DNA of 64,000 bases from Neonectria sp. B-13 (Eukaryota > Ascomycota > Sordariomycetes > Hypocreales > Nectriaceae). The stretch spans positions 2,043,607-2,107,606 of the forward strand of contig NOKP01000004.1 of assembly GCA_002682825.1 (NCBI GenBank), written 5' to 3'. A program made the translations under genes and the position numbers. Under the pieces are notes generated by a model, which was not told the DNA's origin, did not search any database, and saw nothing but the letters and a program-made list of their open reading frames with translations. Shown one piece after another: positions 11,423 to 21,968 of this stretch; positions within the stretch are counted from its first letter, which is position 1, and each line of letters starts with the position of its first letter.

Positions 11423-12719
11423 TCACCTTATCCGACCACGAATTCGAGCTGGTCCAAGGTTTTGTCTAATCTCATCCAGCTGCTCCAAACCGGTCTGGGG
11501 CCGCATCTTCTTAGATGTCCGATGGCCCGGCTTGACGTAGTTCCCAAGGAACTCATCAAGGATGCCGTCGAAATCACTGCGTGTCGGTCCTTGGACACTA
11601 GACGCTGTTGAAATGGCCGACACCGATTGCATATCATCGTCTTCACCATCCTCGTTGTACGCCTCCTCAATTTTGTCAAACCTCGCGTCAAGCAAGGTCA
11701 TCTGCTCCGTTCGCACGAGTGACGACGACGTCATGGAGTAGCTCGAGGCGTTGGTGAGCGCTCCCTTTCTCTTCTTCCGCCTTCCACCGTTTGTGGTTGT
11801 CGTCCAGTTTGATTGCATCTCAGACGGTGAAGCTCCGATAGGCGGCCGGCCACCCTTTTGCTCCTTCTTGAATTGCTTGAAATTCTCCATCCAGTCCTGG
11901 GATGGGCCCTGTTCAGGTTGTTCCGCGGGGTCTTTGACGAGTTGGGGGACAGTATCATCCTTGTACTCCTTGGTGGGCTTCGCGGTGTCGTCTGACTCCC
12001 AGCCGTCATCGCCGTTGTCATAATCTTGCTCGTCAAACTCGTAGTCGTCAAGTTCCCGTCCATCCTTGGCCAGCTGCTTGAAAATATCGTCGTCCTCCTC
12101 GACATAAGCATCATCATCCAAGGCCTCCAGAACCTCTCGCAACCGCGGGTCCATGTCCGGCTGGAAGCCCTTGATGGCGTCTGGGATATTTTGCTGTGCC
12201 TCATAGGTGACCCTTGTAAGGTTCTTTGAGGGCAGAATTTCCTCGTCCAGAATCTCACCTGGTTTCTGCTCCAGGTCCAACGTTCTCAAGGCGTCCTCCA
12301 GAGATTCCTTCTGTTTTCCCTTGCCCTTGTTCGCCGCGTCCGTCGACTCAACAAAGACAACCTCGCCACCTCCGGCGTTGAGGTCTCGCAGATGCTGCAT
12401 GTAATCATATTCGGAGTCGTCGTAGTAAACGCCATGGCTGGCAGCCTCGCCTTCGTTTGCGCGGATACCGTCGGCCTCGTACCCCAGATCCGACGCTAGG
12501 TCGTCTAGGTGCTTTGCCTTGGAGGGTTCGTCTGTGGGCTGCGTCGGGTTGAGCACCATGGAAGGCGCATTTTCGTCGTGGATGAGCGGGTCATTTTGCG
12601 GTCGGTGGACGAGCGTAAAATGCTGCGCCGTCTTCTTGTTGCTGGAGGATGGAGTCAGCCGAGGGGATTCACAGGAGCGCACCGCGTTATGAGACTCACA
12701 TCCACTTTCCGCGAGCCAT
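11423..12719 (-). CDS. LTV1: Ltv1, 40S ribosome assembly and export factor
   Basis: Two exons, 12719-12700 and 12641-11423, with a 58-nt intron (GTGAGT donor, CTCCAG acceptor), give 412 residues. Exon 1 encodes only MARGKW plus two bases. The joined N-terminus [22 protein letters not shown] matches the Ltv1 start (a K-A-x-x-F-x-L/V-V-H-R motif). Ltv1 escorts pre-40S particles and helps place uS3 and uS10 before it is phosphorylated and released. Acidic stretches ([34 protein letters not shown]) and the C-terminal basic end ([22 protein letters not shown]) are family features. Length is normal for filamentous fungi. It is divergently transcribed with LSG1 from a shared region of about 420 bp carrying PAC- and RRPE-like motifs. 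Confidence 0.93.
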
Positions 12720-12952
12720 CTTGGCGACTTGAGGCAGAGAAATCTGTTGGTAAACGAGGGTATCAGGAAGATTCGCGGTTAGGCTGCGAATCCCACTTCT
12801 CGCTGGGCGCAGAAATCTTAGCGGGGTGCACGAAAAAAATCCTTATCAATGAATCATACAGTTATCACATTTACAAACACTGTATTTTTATTCGGTTTAA
12901 GGTGGAAAATGGACAGTGCTAACAATCAACCCCACGGTCGCGCCCTCACCCC

Positions 12953-12960
12953 GAAAATTT
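12953..12960 (+). promoter_or_regulatory. RRPE-like motif
   Basis: GAAAATTT, the core of the ribosomal RNA processing element (TGAAAAATTTT class), about 180-190 bases before the LSG1 start and 235 bases before the LTV1 start. Confidence 0.45.
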
Positions 12961-13014
12961 GCCCCTCCATTACGCCCATTATTCAGCGGGGCAACAGTCG
13001 CTTCGCAATGCCCT

Positions 13015-13022
13015 CTCATCGC
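13015..13022 (-). promoter_or_regulatory. PAC motif
   Basis: GCGATGAG on the minus strand, an exact match to the core of the PAC element (polymerase A and C box) bound by Dot6/Tod6-type factors in yeast. It is about 120 bases before the LSG1 start. Confidence 0.5.
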
Positions 13023-13141
13023 AGTAACATACACACTTCTTCGTCCATTCCATCATACGTCTATATTGCGTCCCGGGCTTATATCGCTCGTACATTCCCT
13101 GATCCCAAGTAATACTGTCCTGGAGGGACACCGCCGCAAAG

Positions 13142-15223
13142 ATGGTTATGCCAAAGTCCAAAAAGACCGTGGGGTTGGGCAACACGCTGATGAACGACCG
13201 GTTTGGCAAGAACAAAGGCGGCGACAGGAAGAGGACGTCCGCAGTCACCAGAACTAACCATGCCACCGGAGAACAGTATCTTGTCAACGAGAAGGAGGAT
13301 GCGTCGTGGGTCAAGATGCGCTCCGTCACGGAGCAAGGTGCCCTCGACGAGTTCCTTGCCACGGCCGAGCTTGCCGGCACCGACTTCACTGCCGAGAAGA
13401 TGAACAACACTAAGATTATCCACACCGACCAGAAGAATCCCTATCTGCTCTCTTTCAAGGAGGAGAAGGATGTCCTCGGCAAGCACAAACTCCACAGGCA
13501 GCGCCTGACCGTTCCCCGAAGGCCCGAGTGGGATGCCTCCACAACCCCCCAGGAGTTGGACCTCAAAGAGCGCGAGGCCTTCCTGAACTGGAGGCGAGGA
13601 CTGGCTGAGCTGCAGGAGAACAACGATCTGTTGATGACACCCTTTGAGCGAAACTTGGAAGTCTGGCGCCAGATGTGGCGAGTTATCGAGCGATCGGACC
13701 TCATCGTCCAGATTGTCGATGCCAGAAACCCTCTCCTTTTCCGATCAGAAGATCTCGAGTCCTACGTCAAGGCTGTTGACCCCAAGAAGGAAAATTTGCT
13801 CCTCATCAACAAGGCCGATATGATGACGCCCACGCAACGAAAAGCCTGGGCCAAGCACCTGCGCGAGGCAGGCATTACTTACAAGTTCTTCTCGGCCCAG
13901 TTGGCCAAGGAGATGATCGAGGCGAGGGATCTGGAAGAGGAGGAACAGGGGCAGAGTGAGTCGGACGAGGAGGCCGAGGCCGGCCCTTCGTCATCTTCAG
14001 GTCCTTCAGAGGAGCAACCCGTGAAGGAGGAGGTCAAAGAGGAGGTCAAAGAGGAGGTCAAAGAGGAAGTGAAAGAGGAAGTGAAAGAGGAGACCGAGAA
14101 CGCACAAGAGGAAGCACCTTTGAAGGAGGCGGTGGACGAGGACACAGAAATCTTGACGGTCGAGGAGCTAGAAGAAATCTTCCTCCGATACGCACCAGCA
14201 GACGCAGGTAAGATCCCCAAATCTCCCATAGACCTAGAACATTGCTCATCTCTGCCGTTAGCTGAGGATCACAAGCTCCAGGTGGGCTTGGTCGGTTATC
14301 CCAACGTCGGTAAATCATCCACCATCAACGCGCTCATCGGCGCCAAGAAGGTCTCCGTCTCCTCGACGCCCGGAAAGACAAAGCACTTCCAGACCATCCA
14401 CCTGAGCGAAAACGTCATTCTTTGCGATTGCCCTGGTCTCGTCTTCCCCAACTTTGCCACCACCAAGGGCGACCTTGTCTGCAACGGTATTCTCCCCATC
14501 GACCAGCTTCGCGAGTTCACCGGACCCGTCGGCCTGGTCACCCAGCGTATTCCCCAAGCCTTCCTCGAGGCCATCTACGGCATCCAGATCCGCCTTCGCG
14601 CCATCGAGGAGGGCGGTACTGGTGTCCCCACTGGCTCCGAGCTCCTCCGCGCCTACGCCCGCGCCCGAGGCTTCCAGACCCAGGGTCTGGGTCAGCCCGA
14701 CGAGTCTCGAGCCGCTCGTTATATCCTCAAGGACTACGTCGCCGGCAAGCTCCTCTTCGTCTCGCCTCCACCAGGAATCGAAGACGCCGACGATTTCAAC
14801 CGCGAACTCTACGACGAGCTCCACCTCCCCGAGAAGCGACGCCCCGCCCTCGCCGCCGCCCTCGATAACCTCGCCCTCGCCGGCACTGACGCCGATTCCA
14901 GCGAGGTCGCCTTCCCCGAGGACGACGTGGTCGACATGGTCGCGCTCCCCGCGGGCCCCAAGACCAAGCAGCTCGACAAGGGCTTCTTCAACCCCAAATC
15001 CCAGGGCCACACGACCATGCCCTTCAGCTACCAGTACACCGAGCAAGGCCGCGTCGCTACCAAGGGCCTTTCTGGCCGCAAGGCCCGCACCGTCGTTGCC
15101 ATGGAGGCCGGCGTCGAGCCCAAGGATGTCCAGGTCATAAACAGCAAGAAGCACTTCAAGCCCAGCACCAAGGGTACCAAGAATAAGCGTCGTGCCGGAA
15201 GGCTGGGCGGCGATGATGATTAG
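13142..15223 (+). CDS. LSG1: Lsg1, circularly permuted GTPase of 60S maturation
   Basis: Lsg1 is a cytoplasmic GTPase that releases the export adaptor Nmd3 from the pre-60S subunit. The G motifs come in circularly permuted order: G4 NKAD (LLLINKADMMT), then G1 GYPNVGKSST, then G3 DCPGL, the hallmark of this family. The N-terminus (PKSKKTVGLGNTLMNDRFG) and the KSSTINALIGAKKVSVSSTPGKTKHFQT region are diagnostic. The frame is open throughout for 693 codons, but 14208-14261 looks like a 54-nt intron (GTAAGA donor, GTTAG acceptor) that keeps frame and has no stop; spliced, the product is 675 residues and reads A-D-A-E-D-H-K-L-Q-V. An acidic insert with six EVKE-type repeats (14021-14092) sits between G4 and G1. 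Met3 (MPKSKK) is an alternative start. The C-terminus is basic (KGTKNKRRAGRLGGDDD). Confidence 0.95.
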   Translation: MVMPKSKKTVGLGNTLMNDRFGKNKGGDRKRTSAVTRTNHATGEQYLVNEKEDASWVKMRSVTEQGALDEFLATAELAGTDFTAEKMNNTKIIHTDQKNPYLLSFKEEKDVLGKHKLHRQRLTVPRRPEWDASTTPQELDLKEREAFLNWRRGLAELQENNDLLMTPFERNLEVWRQMWRVIERSDLIVQIVDARNPLLFRSEDLESYVKAVDPKKENLLLINKADMMTPTQRKAWAKHLREAGITYKFFSAQLAKEMIEARDLEEEEQGQSESDEEAEAGPSSSSGPSEEQPVKEEVKEEVKEEVKEEVKEEVKEETENAQEEAPLKEAVDEDTEILTVEELEEIFLRYAPADAGKIPKSPIDLEHCSSLPLAEDHKLQVGLVGYPNVGKSSTINALIGAKKVSVSSTPGKTKHFQTIHLSENVILCDCPGLVFPNFATTKGDLVCNGILPIDQLREFTGPVGLVTQRIPQAFLEAIYGIQIRLRAIEEGGTGVPTGSELLRAYARARGFQTQGLGQPDESRAARYILKDYVAGKLLFVSPPPGIEDADDFNRELYDELHLPEKRRPALAAALDNLALAGTDADSSEVAFPEDDVVDMVALPAGPKTKQLDKGFFNPKSQGHTTMPFSYQYTEQGRVATKGLSGRKARTVVAMEAGVEPKDVQVINSKKHFKPSTKGTKNKRRAGRLGGDDD
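14021..14092 (+). repeat. 12-bp coding repeat (V-K-E-E) in LSG1
   Basis: Six near-identical 12-bp units of the GAGGTCAAAGAG type encode an alternating Lys/Glu stretch in the G4-to-G1 linker of Lsg1. The last two units use GAAGTG instead of GAGGTC. This should be a flexible charged segment and a likely site of copy-number variation. Confidence 0.9.
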
Positions 15224-15801
15224 ATGGGATGCATCAGCGACGGCGATGCAATGTGCGGCAAGGTGACATGGTAAAAATGACATGGGACGGGTTATGCTAT
15301 GACGACGGGATCATTTGTTAGGCTGGTTAGGGTTTGGTCATGGGTTGATAGTTGGTTGCCTTCCTAACTGTGTTATGAAGCCACGTTCTCTCGCCTTACT
15401 GGGCAGGTACAAAAATGAAGTTTTCTTTGTTAAGCTCAGTTTCCAAATATGATGTATGACTCTGTACGTGATTTAACTTGCGTTTGTGAGACTTTCCCTT
15501 GAGAATCATGTTAGATCGTGAGCTACTTGACTTAACGCCGACCTAGCCAACATCTACAAAGCAGTCACGGGGGAGCAACAAATTTGATAACAGAAGGAAA
15601 TTTCTTGTGGGTATTGACTGTAAACACTGCCTGCAGTTCGCCGGGCAAAAAGGATTGTACCGTGTAAAAACAACGCAGATGCCATGCCATGTATGCTAAT
15701 ACCATGCCGTCCCAAACTCCGTAATGCAAGGTATCCTCCCGCATGTGCCGTTGTGACGCGTCTCCGTTAATAAGAATGTGTGTTTTGCTGTTATGACGAT
15801 A
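15224..15801. other. Convergent 3' intergenic region
   Basis: About 580 bases between the LSG1 stop and the stop of the GAR-domain gene. It includes GGTTAGGGTTTGG near 15324-15336, a short telomere-like match of no clear meaning here. No gene is seen. Confidence 0.6.
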
Positions 15802-18657
15802 TCATCGATTTCCTCTCGACTCTCGGCGCTCTTCGTTCTTCCGAAACAATCGTTTTGTGCCGCCGACCTTGCCCAACTCCCCAAACCGTTTCTCACTCGC
15901 CGACGGAGCCCTATGCTCTCCACTGGCGAGTCTGACCTTCTCTTTCACGCTCTCAACCCACGCCTTGTTCTCATCGCTCATCTCGACCTTCTTCCCCGTG
16001 GGTCCGGCCAATCCTAGGAACGAGCTGTCGTCCTCGGCCCAACTGAGACGGGAACTTGATCTGGACCTGTTGGACTCTTCTGATGATGGACCTTCATCAG
16101 CTGGCGGAGCAGTAACCACAGGGGTCTTGGGGAAGAGTCGTGGTGACTCGCTGGTCAGAGCTCCCACGCTCCGTCGCGTCTTGCGAACGGCTAGGGGGGT
16201 CATGGGCGAGGCTTCGAGAGCTGAGGCGGGCCGCCCGGCTGGGCTCGACCCTATGTTTGATCTGCGGCCACTAGGTATTACGTGGGGTTGTTCTTGGATT
16301 TCGACCTTTGTGTTTTTCCCTGCAGCAGAGCGCCTTTTGTGGTGGCTCGCATACTCCTTTAGGTATTCTCCAAGGTCTGCCCAGCCTCCGCCGACGCGAA
16401 CCATGACACGTTCGCCTTGCTCGCCAACACATCGGATGAAGAGTTTGATGGGCGCCTCACCAGTCGACCGAGAGAGATGGTAAACCTTGATCTCCTGTCG
16501 GCTTCGACTTCGAGGTTTTAAATTCTTCGCCGGGGAGAGGGTGAAGGACGGCGTGCCTGCCCGCGAGGAAAGACTCGAGGCGCTTCGCCGGAAAGGTTCT
16601 ATAGAGGGTCTCTTCCGAATCCGTGGCAGTTGGAGGTCCGGCGGGTTCAAGTTAATAGCAGGCAGCTCATTTGAGAGCTTGATCTTTGCTGGAATGGCTG
16701 AAATGATTTGGCTGATCTGCTGCTGAAGCTGTTGATCCCCTGTGCTCCCTCGTCGATCGAAGGAGTGCGAGAATTCTGAAAGCGAGATGGAGTCGTCGAA
16801 ATCGTCCATGAACGAATCATCAAGGGGGTTTGCCATGAGGAAGTCGTCGTCGTTCATGTTGGGTCCGAGCAAAGGGCTGTCAAACGGCGGAATGGAAGAT
16901 TCTCTAGCGTCCATGGCTCGGAGAGGTGGCGAGCTTGGGGGGCTGGCTTGGAGGTATTCTGCCTCGCGAATTCGAGTGCGCGGGAGATCCGGTGAAGCAG
17001 ACACCTCAGGGAGGTCGCTTGACAGGCCATCAAAGTGGCTTGAAGCTCGGCGGGTAATAGTGGAATTACGAGACAGATCGCTGCGTCGTCTAGCCACAGG
17101 TCGAAGGGGTGGTAGGTCTGGGGATTCGTTCCCTGTCAGGAGACTTGACGTGTTCCCTATATCCTCGGAATCCATTGCGAAGCTTTTCTTGGGAGTTTTC
17201 GGTGGCACGTCCACGAAATTGGGATGTTGTCCAACGGTTGGTGTGGGTGGTTGTGATCCAGGGGAGGCCGGTACAACATCTGCGGTGCCATTAAATGAAC
17301 CGGCCAACTGTTGCTTCGGCTCATCGAAATCTTCTGCGATGACGAGGGGGGGGCTTCCTGACTCGGTCCCCATGAAAGCAACTTCCTTCCGGGTATCCAA
17401 GATTACAGTCTCTGCCTCTGAAACTCCGGAAACCTTTCTAGGGTCACCAGTTCCGCCTTTTTGAGGTTGTGGGCGAGGCAACTTCAGTGGGATAGGTCCC
17501 ATCTCGACATCGCTACCGAAAGAGCTTTCGGTATCGTCAGACTCCTCAACGATGAGGCTGTCATTTTGTGTAAAAGATTCAGAGGGTTCATATCCATCGA
17601 CAAATTTCTTGACAGGAGATGGTGAACGAGGTCGGGCCCGTGATTGAAGTGACTTGGCCCACTCGGTCTCTCTCATCCTTGCCTCACACGCGGCAACCCA
17701 TTCGGCGTAGCTTGTCTCGACCGTCTCCATCCGATCTAGCCATTCGTCGGGGAGGGTATCGGGCAAGCCTTCGAGGCAATCCAGCATGTAATCGAGACTG
17801 CGGCCTGGTTGGGAAATTTTCTTCTCGAGAACTAGCTTCATCACATCGAAGTCTTTCTTTATTAGCGTTGGCCCTCGCGGAGAAAGCTCGTCCTCTGGCT
17901 GAGTGTTGTTAGAAGACAGCGAGATAGCATTCCAGCCGGACTTTACTGCGACTTCTGCGTCCTCAATGGCAAGAAGCAAGGAAGGGACACGACGTAAAAC
18001 GCCGAGTCGCAGGGTCCATGTTTGCAACAGCCGAGAGAGTTTTGCCAAGTTCGGCAATGCCCCGACCACAATTGCTGTAATAACGGCGGTCAGATCCTCC
18101 ATTCGGTTGTAGCTGGAGGTCGACAGAACGCCGGATCGAGTGAATTCGGAAAGAGGGGTGCCCGGTCGGGACAAAGGCAGGATGTGGTTGTTGAGAACAT
18201 GGGCCTTGATATCCTCGATGTCCAGGTTGTTCAAGTCGCGCTGGATAATAGCCAGCCTCTGTTCGTATTTGACGACGTCCTTGGCGAGTAGACTGCCCAT
18301 GTAGTCCTTGTCGTTTTCATCGGGTATCGTGGCCTGGGTGGAGAGCCTTCTGCGCTTCGCACTAGGCATCTCGAACCCGGCAGGGCCGCCCTCGGACGGC
18401 CAAGGCCAATTCTGCAGTTCGTCAACCCATTCCCAAATGGTCTTTGAGGTGACGGCGGTGCGCATGGTGAAGTCGCGTTCGGTCATGGAAGCCCCGGTCA
18501 GGCATGCCCGGAGGGCGCCGGTGGCGGTGGCCAGCGCGTCCACGGCGGTGCGCGGGGCCAAGTGTGCGAGGATATCATCGGTAAGGCGGTTTTTAGGAGG
18601 CGGCGACTGGGCGGGATGCCGCGCGGGCTTGATCATGGGTTTGGTGGAATCGCTCAT
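15802..18657 (-). CDS. GAR/GAS2-domain protein, probable microtubule-associated factor
   Basis: Single-exon gene for 951 residues. Near residues 735-790 a GAR-like domain is visible, with the signature VMVRVGGGW (about 751-759) followed by ADLGEYLKEY. In animals the Gas2-related (GAR) domain binds microtubules in GAS2 and spectraplakins. The first 330 residues are predicted mainly helical and lack a CH domain (LTDDILAHLAPRTAVDAL, KDVVKYEQRLAIIQRDLNNL, EWLDRMETVETSYAEWVAA). A long Ser/Pro-rich region with acidic patches links the two (MNDDDFLMANPLDDSFMDDF), and the end is basic. I do not recognise a named gene. The helical N-terminus plus GAR layout suggests a fungal cytoskeletal linker; that role is inference. 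The start MSDSTKP is the first Met of the frame. Confidence 0.78.
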   Translation of the reverse strand: MSDSTKPMIKPARHPAQSPPPKNRLTDDILAHLAPRTAVDALATATGALRACLTGASMTERDFTMRTAVTSKTIWEWVDELQNWPWPSEGGPAGFEMPSAKRRRLSTQATIPDENDKDYMGSLLAKDVVKYEQRLAIIQRDLNNLDIEDIKAHVLNNHILPLSRPGTPLSEFTRSGVLSTSSYNRMEDLTAVITAIVVGALPNLAKLSRLLQTWTLRLGVLRRVPSLLLAIEDAEVAVKSGWNAISLSSNNTQPEDELSPRGPTLIKKDFDVMKLVLEKKISQPGRSLDYMLDCLEGLPDTLPDEWLDRMETVETSYAEWVAACEARMRETEWAKSLQSRARPRSPSPVKKFVDGYEPSESFTQNDSLIVEESDDTESSFGSDVEMGPIPLKLPRPQPQKGGTGDPRKVSGVSEAETVILDTRKEVAFMGTESGSPPLVIAEDFDEPKQQLAGSFNGTADVVPASPGSQPPTPTVGQHPNFVDVPPKTPKKSFAMDSEDIGNTSSLLTGNESPDLPPLRPVARRRSDLSRNSTITRRASSHFDGLSSDLPEVSASPDLPRTRIREAEYLQASPPSSPPLRAMDARESSIPPFDSPLLGPNMNDDDFLMANPLDDSFMDDFDDSISLSEFSHSFDRRGSTGDQQLQQQISQIISAIPAKIKLSNELPAINLNPPDLQLPRIRKRPSIEPFRRSASSLSSRAGTPSFTLSPAKNLKPRSRSRQEIKVYHLSRSTGEAPIKLFIRCVGEQGERVMVRVGGGWADLGEYLKEYASHHKRRSAAGKNTKVEIQEQPHVIPSGRRSNIGSSPAGRPASALEASPMTPLAVRKTRRSVGALTSESPRLFPKTPVVTAPPADEGPSSEESNRSRSSSRLSWAEDDSSFLGLAGPTGKKVEMSDENKAWVESVKEKVRLASGEHRAPSASEKRFGELGKVGGTKRLFRKNEERRESRGNR

Positions 18658-21600
18658 AGTTGCTTCGGTGCGGTAATGGGGATTCGAAAAATGATGATGA
18701 ATCGCGGACGCATCGTCTGTCTACGAGCCTGGGGACAGGGCGACAGGGCGGGCGCGAACGGCGGTTTTGATGCCCATGTCGAAGTAAGAACGCGCTTGGG
18801 GTTTTGTAGCTGGAGCTCTCGGGAAGGTCCTAGGTCGGCCGAGCCCTGTGATTGCCTGAGGGTCGCGAGGGCGGGTGTTGTGGTGGTTGAGGTGGAAAGA
18901 GGAGACAAAGAAACGAAGAAGCTCTGGATTCAGGCTGTGGGGGACGTCGGGAGGAACGAATGAGAGGGGATGACGCCGGGTCTAGTCTCACAAGGCCGCC
19001 CTTGCCCACAAAAGCAAAAGCGGGCAATCAGCTGGCACAGAAGGAGGAGGGCTGGAGCCTGGAAGGAGACAGAACAAAGAGTGTGAAGAAATGGTGGCCG
19101 AGAGCTGTATTTTTGACGGCGAGACGGGAGGCACAAGCGAGTGGGTGCGGGTGGCGGCGGCGCGGCGCGGGTTCAGGCGCAGTAGCAATTGAAGATGTGG
19201 CAGGGGCCACGTCGCGGTCGCGGTTTTGGATGGAATAGCTCGGAACAAGACGGTGTGGTTCGTGGTGCAGGATCTGGACAGCGCTGTAGCAAAAGGCGGG
19301 CTAGAGTTACACGTAGATCCGTCGACCCCTGTGACCCGAGCTTTGCTTTGCTTGGTTTGTCGGCAGCTAAGCAATGGGGCGGACGGAGCAGAGAAATCGG
19401 AGGCGGAGGTGTGGTGGAGGTGGAGGCGGAGGTGGACGTAGGTAGAGGTGACGTGGATATCTGCCGCGGCGGGCTCCGATGACGAGCAGCGAAAGTGGAT
19501 GAGGAATGCAAGGCAATGCGGGCTTCGTTATGCCTCTCTAGTTCCAAACGTCGGCAGCTGGACTTTTTTCTTTTCTCAAGACGGACGAGGCGCCAACGAC
19601 AAGCAACGATGATGCGCAGGGACGGAGCGGGTATGCGGGTACACGGGTGGGAACAAAGCAGCGAATGGCGGAATGTCTGGCGCGTTTTGTTGTTGTTGGT
19701 CTATATTGTGTATTCGTCGGTAATAGCAGATGCCGCTCTCTGTAGAGTTTGGCGAGCCTCGGAGCTGGGGAGCTGTGGTCACCTAGGGAGCTTTGCGTCG
19801 TTGAGGAACTGGATGCGAATAACAAAGGAGCGTGGGGATGGTTGAGGCGAGTATAGGTGAAACGAAGAAGAAACAAACGGGACAAAGTATGAAGGAAAAA
19901 AAGAGTGAATGACTGGCTTGCTGAATGGTATCAAAGAGAACAACACACACATTCGCAGAGATGGAAAGATAAAGATGGCGACGAAGAATTAAAGGAGGGA
20001 GGTTGAAGAAGGCAGGTTTGTTTGGGAAAAGCACATTTAATGAGGTTGGATGAGAATGGATTGGTCCTTTCCGAATAGGGCCAGATATCTCCCGGGGTAC
20101 CGAGATGGGCTCCTCAATATTGACGACCCCCCAGCAGCACCCTGGGAGTCTCGACAGGCCCGGAATAACAACCCCCAGAAACCAGGAAAATCGCCGGAAA
20201 GCACAGAAGCAGACACTCCATCGCCCAAGCAGAGAATACTCAGACATGGAATCTTGAGCACTGAGGGCGGCTCGGAAACCCTGGAAACCCTCCCAGCGAT
20301 GAATGTGAATCGCCCAACGCTAGACAGCCATGGCTGCTGGCCCATCAACCGATAGACGACCGAGTCCAGGGGCCCCCAGGCCTGGACCCAACTACTTCGT
20401 GAACGGTAGACTATACGACGTCGTAAGGGCCGGGGCTCGGATTGGATCTCATTTGGCCGTGGCGATACTACGGGCGATCATTTTGGTTGCGACTCTGGAC
20501 GGAGATGGAAACAACAACAATAACAACACAGGATGAGGTTGCACGAGATGCAGGTACAGTAGCATGGGCAGCAAGAAAGACTGTCACCTCAAAGACGGAC
20601 ATGCTACCTCAAGCGGGCGGCCTAAGTTAGACAGACTACCCAGTTAATTCATCCAGTACGAATACGTAGACTAGTCCATCCCACGTCTCCAAAACTTGTT
20701 CGTGGTCGTCTCTTGAGAGCCTCACAGGCCAGCCCACCGCCCGCATCCACACCCCTAACCTGGTCTCACTGGCCATCTCCGGCTTGCAGCATTCCCCTGC
20801 CTGTCAACCATTCATCCATCCACCCAATCATCCCATGTACTTCGTACTCCGTTCCTTTTTGCGCCTCTTCTCTCCTTTCTTCTTCGCTGTGCGTCATTCC
20901 TCTGTCTTTGTCACCGCTCCCACCCCATGGGTGCATCTCACCAGGGCCACCAGCAGGCCAACCACACAGGGACCATCCCGTCCTCCCACCATCCTGGCAG
21001 CTAGGAACCTGTCCCCTTGCGCGCAAGATCTCCGTTGGGAAACAAACAAACAACCAAAAAGAAATCACAAGAGTCACAAACACAGATACAGACACAGGCC
21101 CACCCACGGGCACGGTCACCGTCACGGACACCGTCACGGACACCGAAGCCACATGTCTTGTCGTCCGTGGGTGAAAGACAGCGAGCCCCGATAACATGCG
21201 GTTCGCGCTGAGACCGGCATCTTGGCCAGGATGCATCGTCCAATGAATCCCACCTGATCTCTGCATCTGTGCTCTGCATCGGAATTTGCCCGCATCTTGA
21301 ACTCCCTTCTCGTTACTAGTCAGCCTCATTCCCATCCCAACCGGTTCAGCCTTCTCTCAACTAGGCTACATCACAGACATATGTCATTCAGCTCCCCCAC
21401 CATCATCAGCTCATTTTCCTCGGCTCCGATCAAATCACCTCATCTCACCTCAGCCCATTCCATCTCTCTCGCACTTAATAGTGGTATCCTTACGTCGCTC
21501 ACGTCACTCACAACAAGCGGAGCATATTCATTGAATGTGAACTCTTTTTCTTCTTCTCTCTTCACTATCTAGCTAATATGTGCCGTGACAAGGCGGAAAC

Positions 21601-21968
21601 GAGCGCCAATGGATGGATGTTGATGTCAATCCTTCATCGTCCTGGGTCACGCTTATCTCGCTCATCCTTCGGAACCTTCAACTCCCTAGTTGAATTAGTT
21701 TCGTAACTGTCATGCTCAGCGTCACTTTTTGGTGTCCAACAACGAAAAAGCCAACCCAAACTGTGAATCGTAATCAATCCGCCGATCCGTCCCAATTCCA
21801 TTGCGCCACTTTGGGGACCGAGCCCGCGCTCAACGCCCCAAAGCCCAAGAGAAACGATGACGCCAGAATCTAATGCGGTACTCCAGACAAAGCAACAAAT
21901 CCTAGACTCCTTCCCAGTTCCTCCACCGATAATCATAAACAAAAAACCCATAACCATCTGGCGAGGCT
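18658..21968. other. Gene-poor region, 3.3 kb
   Basis: This lies between the GAR-gene start and the CTF1-like stop, both minus strand, so it should hold the GAR-gene promoter and leader and the CTF1 3' UTR. I see G/A-rich runs near 19400-19450, a CGTCACGGACAC direct repeat near 21119-21144 and one TACTTCGTA element (20838-20846). Open frames of up to about 190 codons show no domain and overlap each other on both strands. Confidence 0.5.

Larger units (their letters stand above)
12720..13141. promoter_or_regulatory. Bidirectional LTV1/LSG1 promoter
   Basis: The whole gap between the two divergent start codons is 422 bases. It holds an RRPE-like GAAAATTT (12953-12960) and a PAC motif, GCGATGAG on the minus strand (13015-13022). 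In yeasts and other ascomycetes this pair marks ribosome-biogenesis (Ribi) promoters, which suits both genes. Confidence 0.6.

Noticed and set aside
14315..15283. Open frame of 322 codons antisense to LSG1
   Set aside because: Low-complexity Gly/Leu/Ala translation; the plus-strand GTPase frame is unmistakable.
15324..15336. Telomere-like GGTTAGGGTTTGG
   Set aside because: A single short match in a 3' intergenic region, with no array; not a telomere relic.
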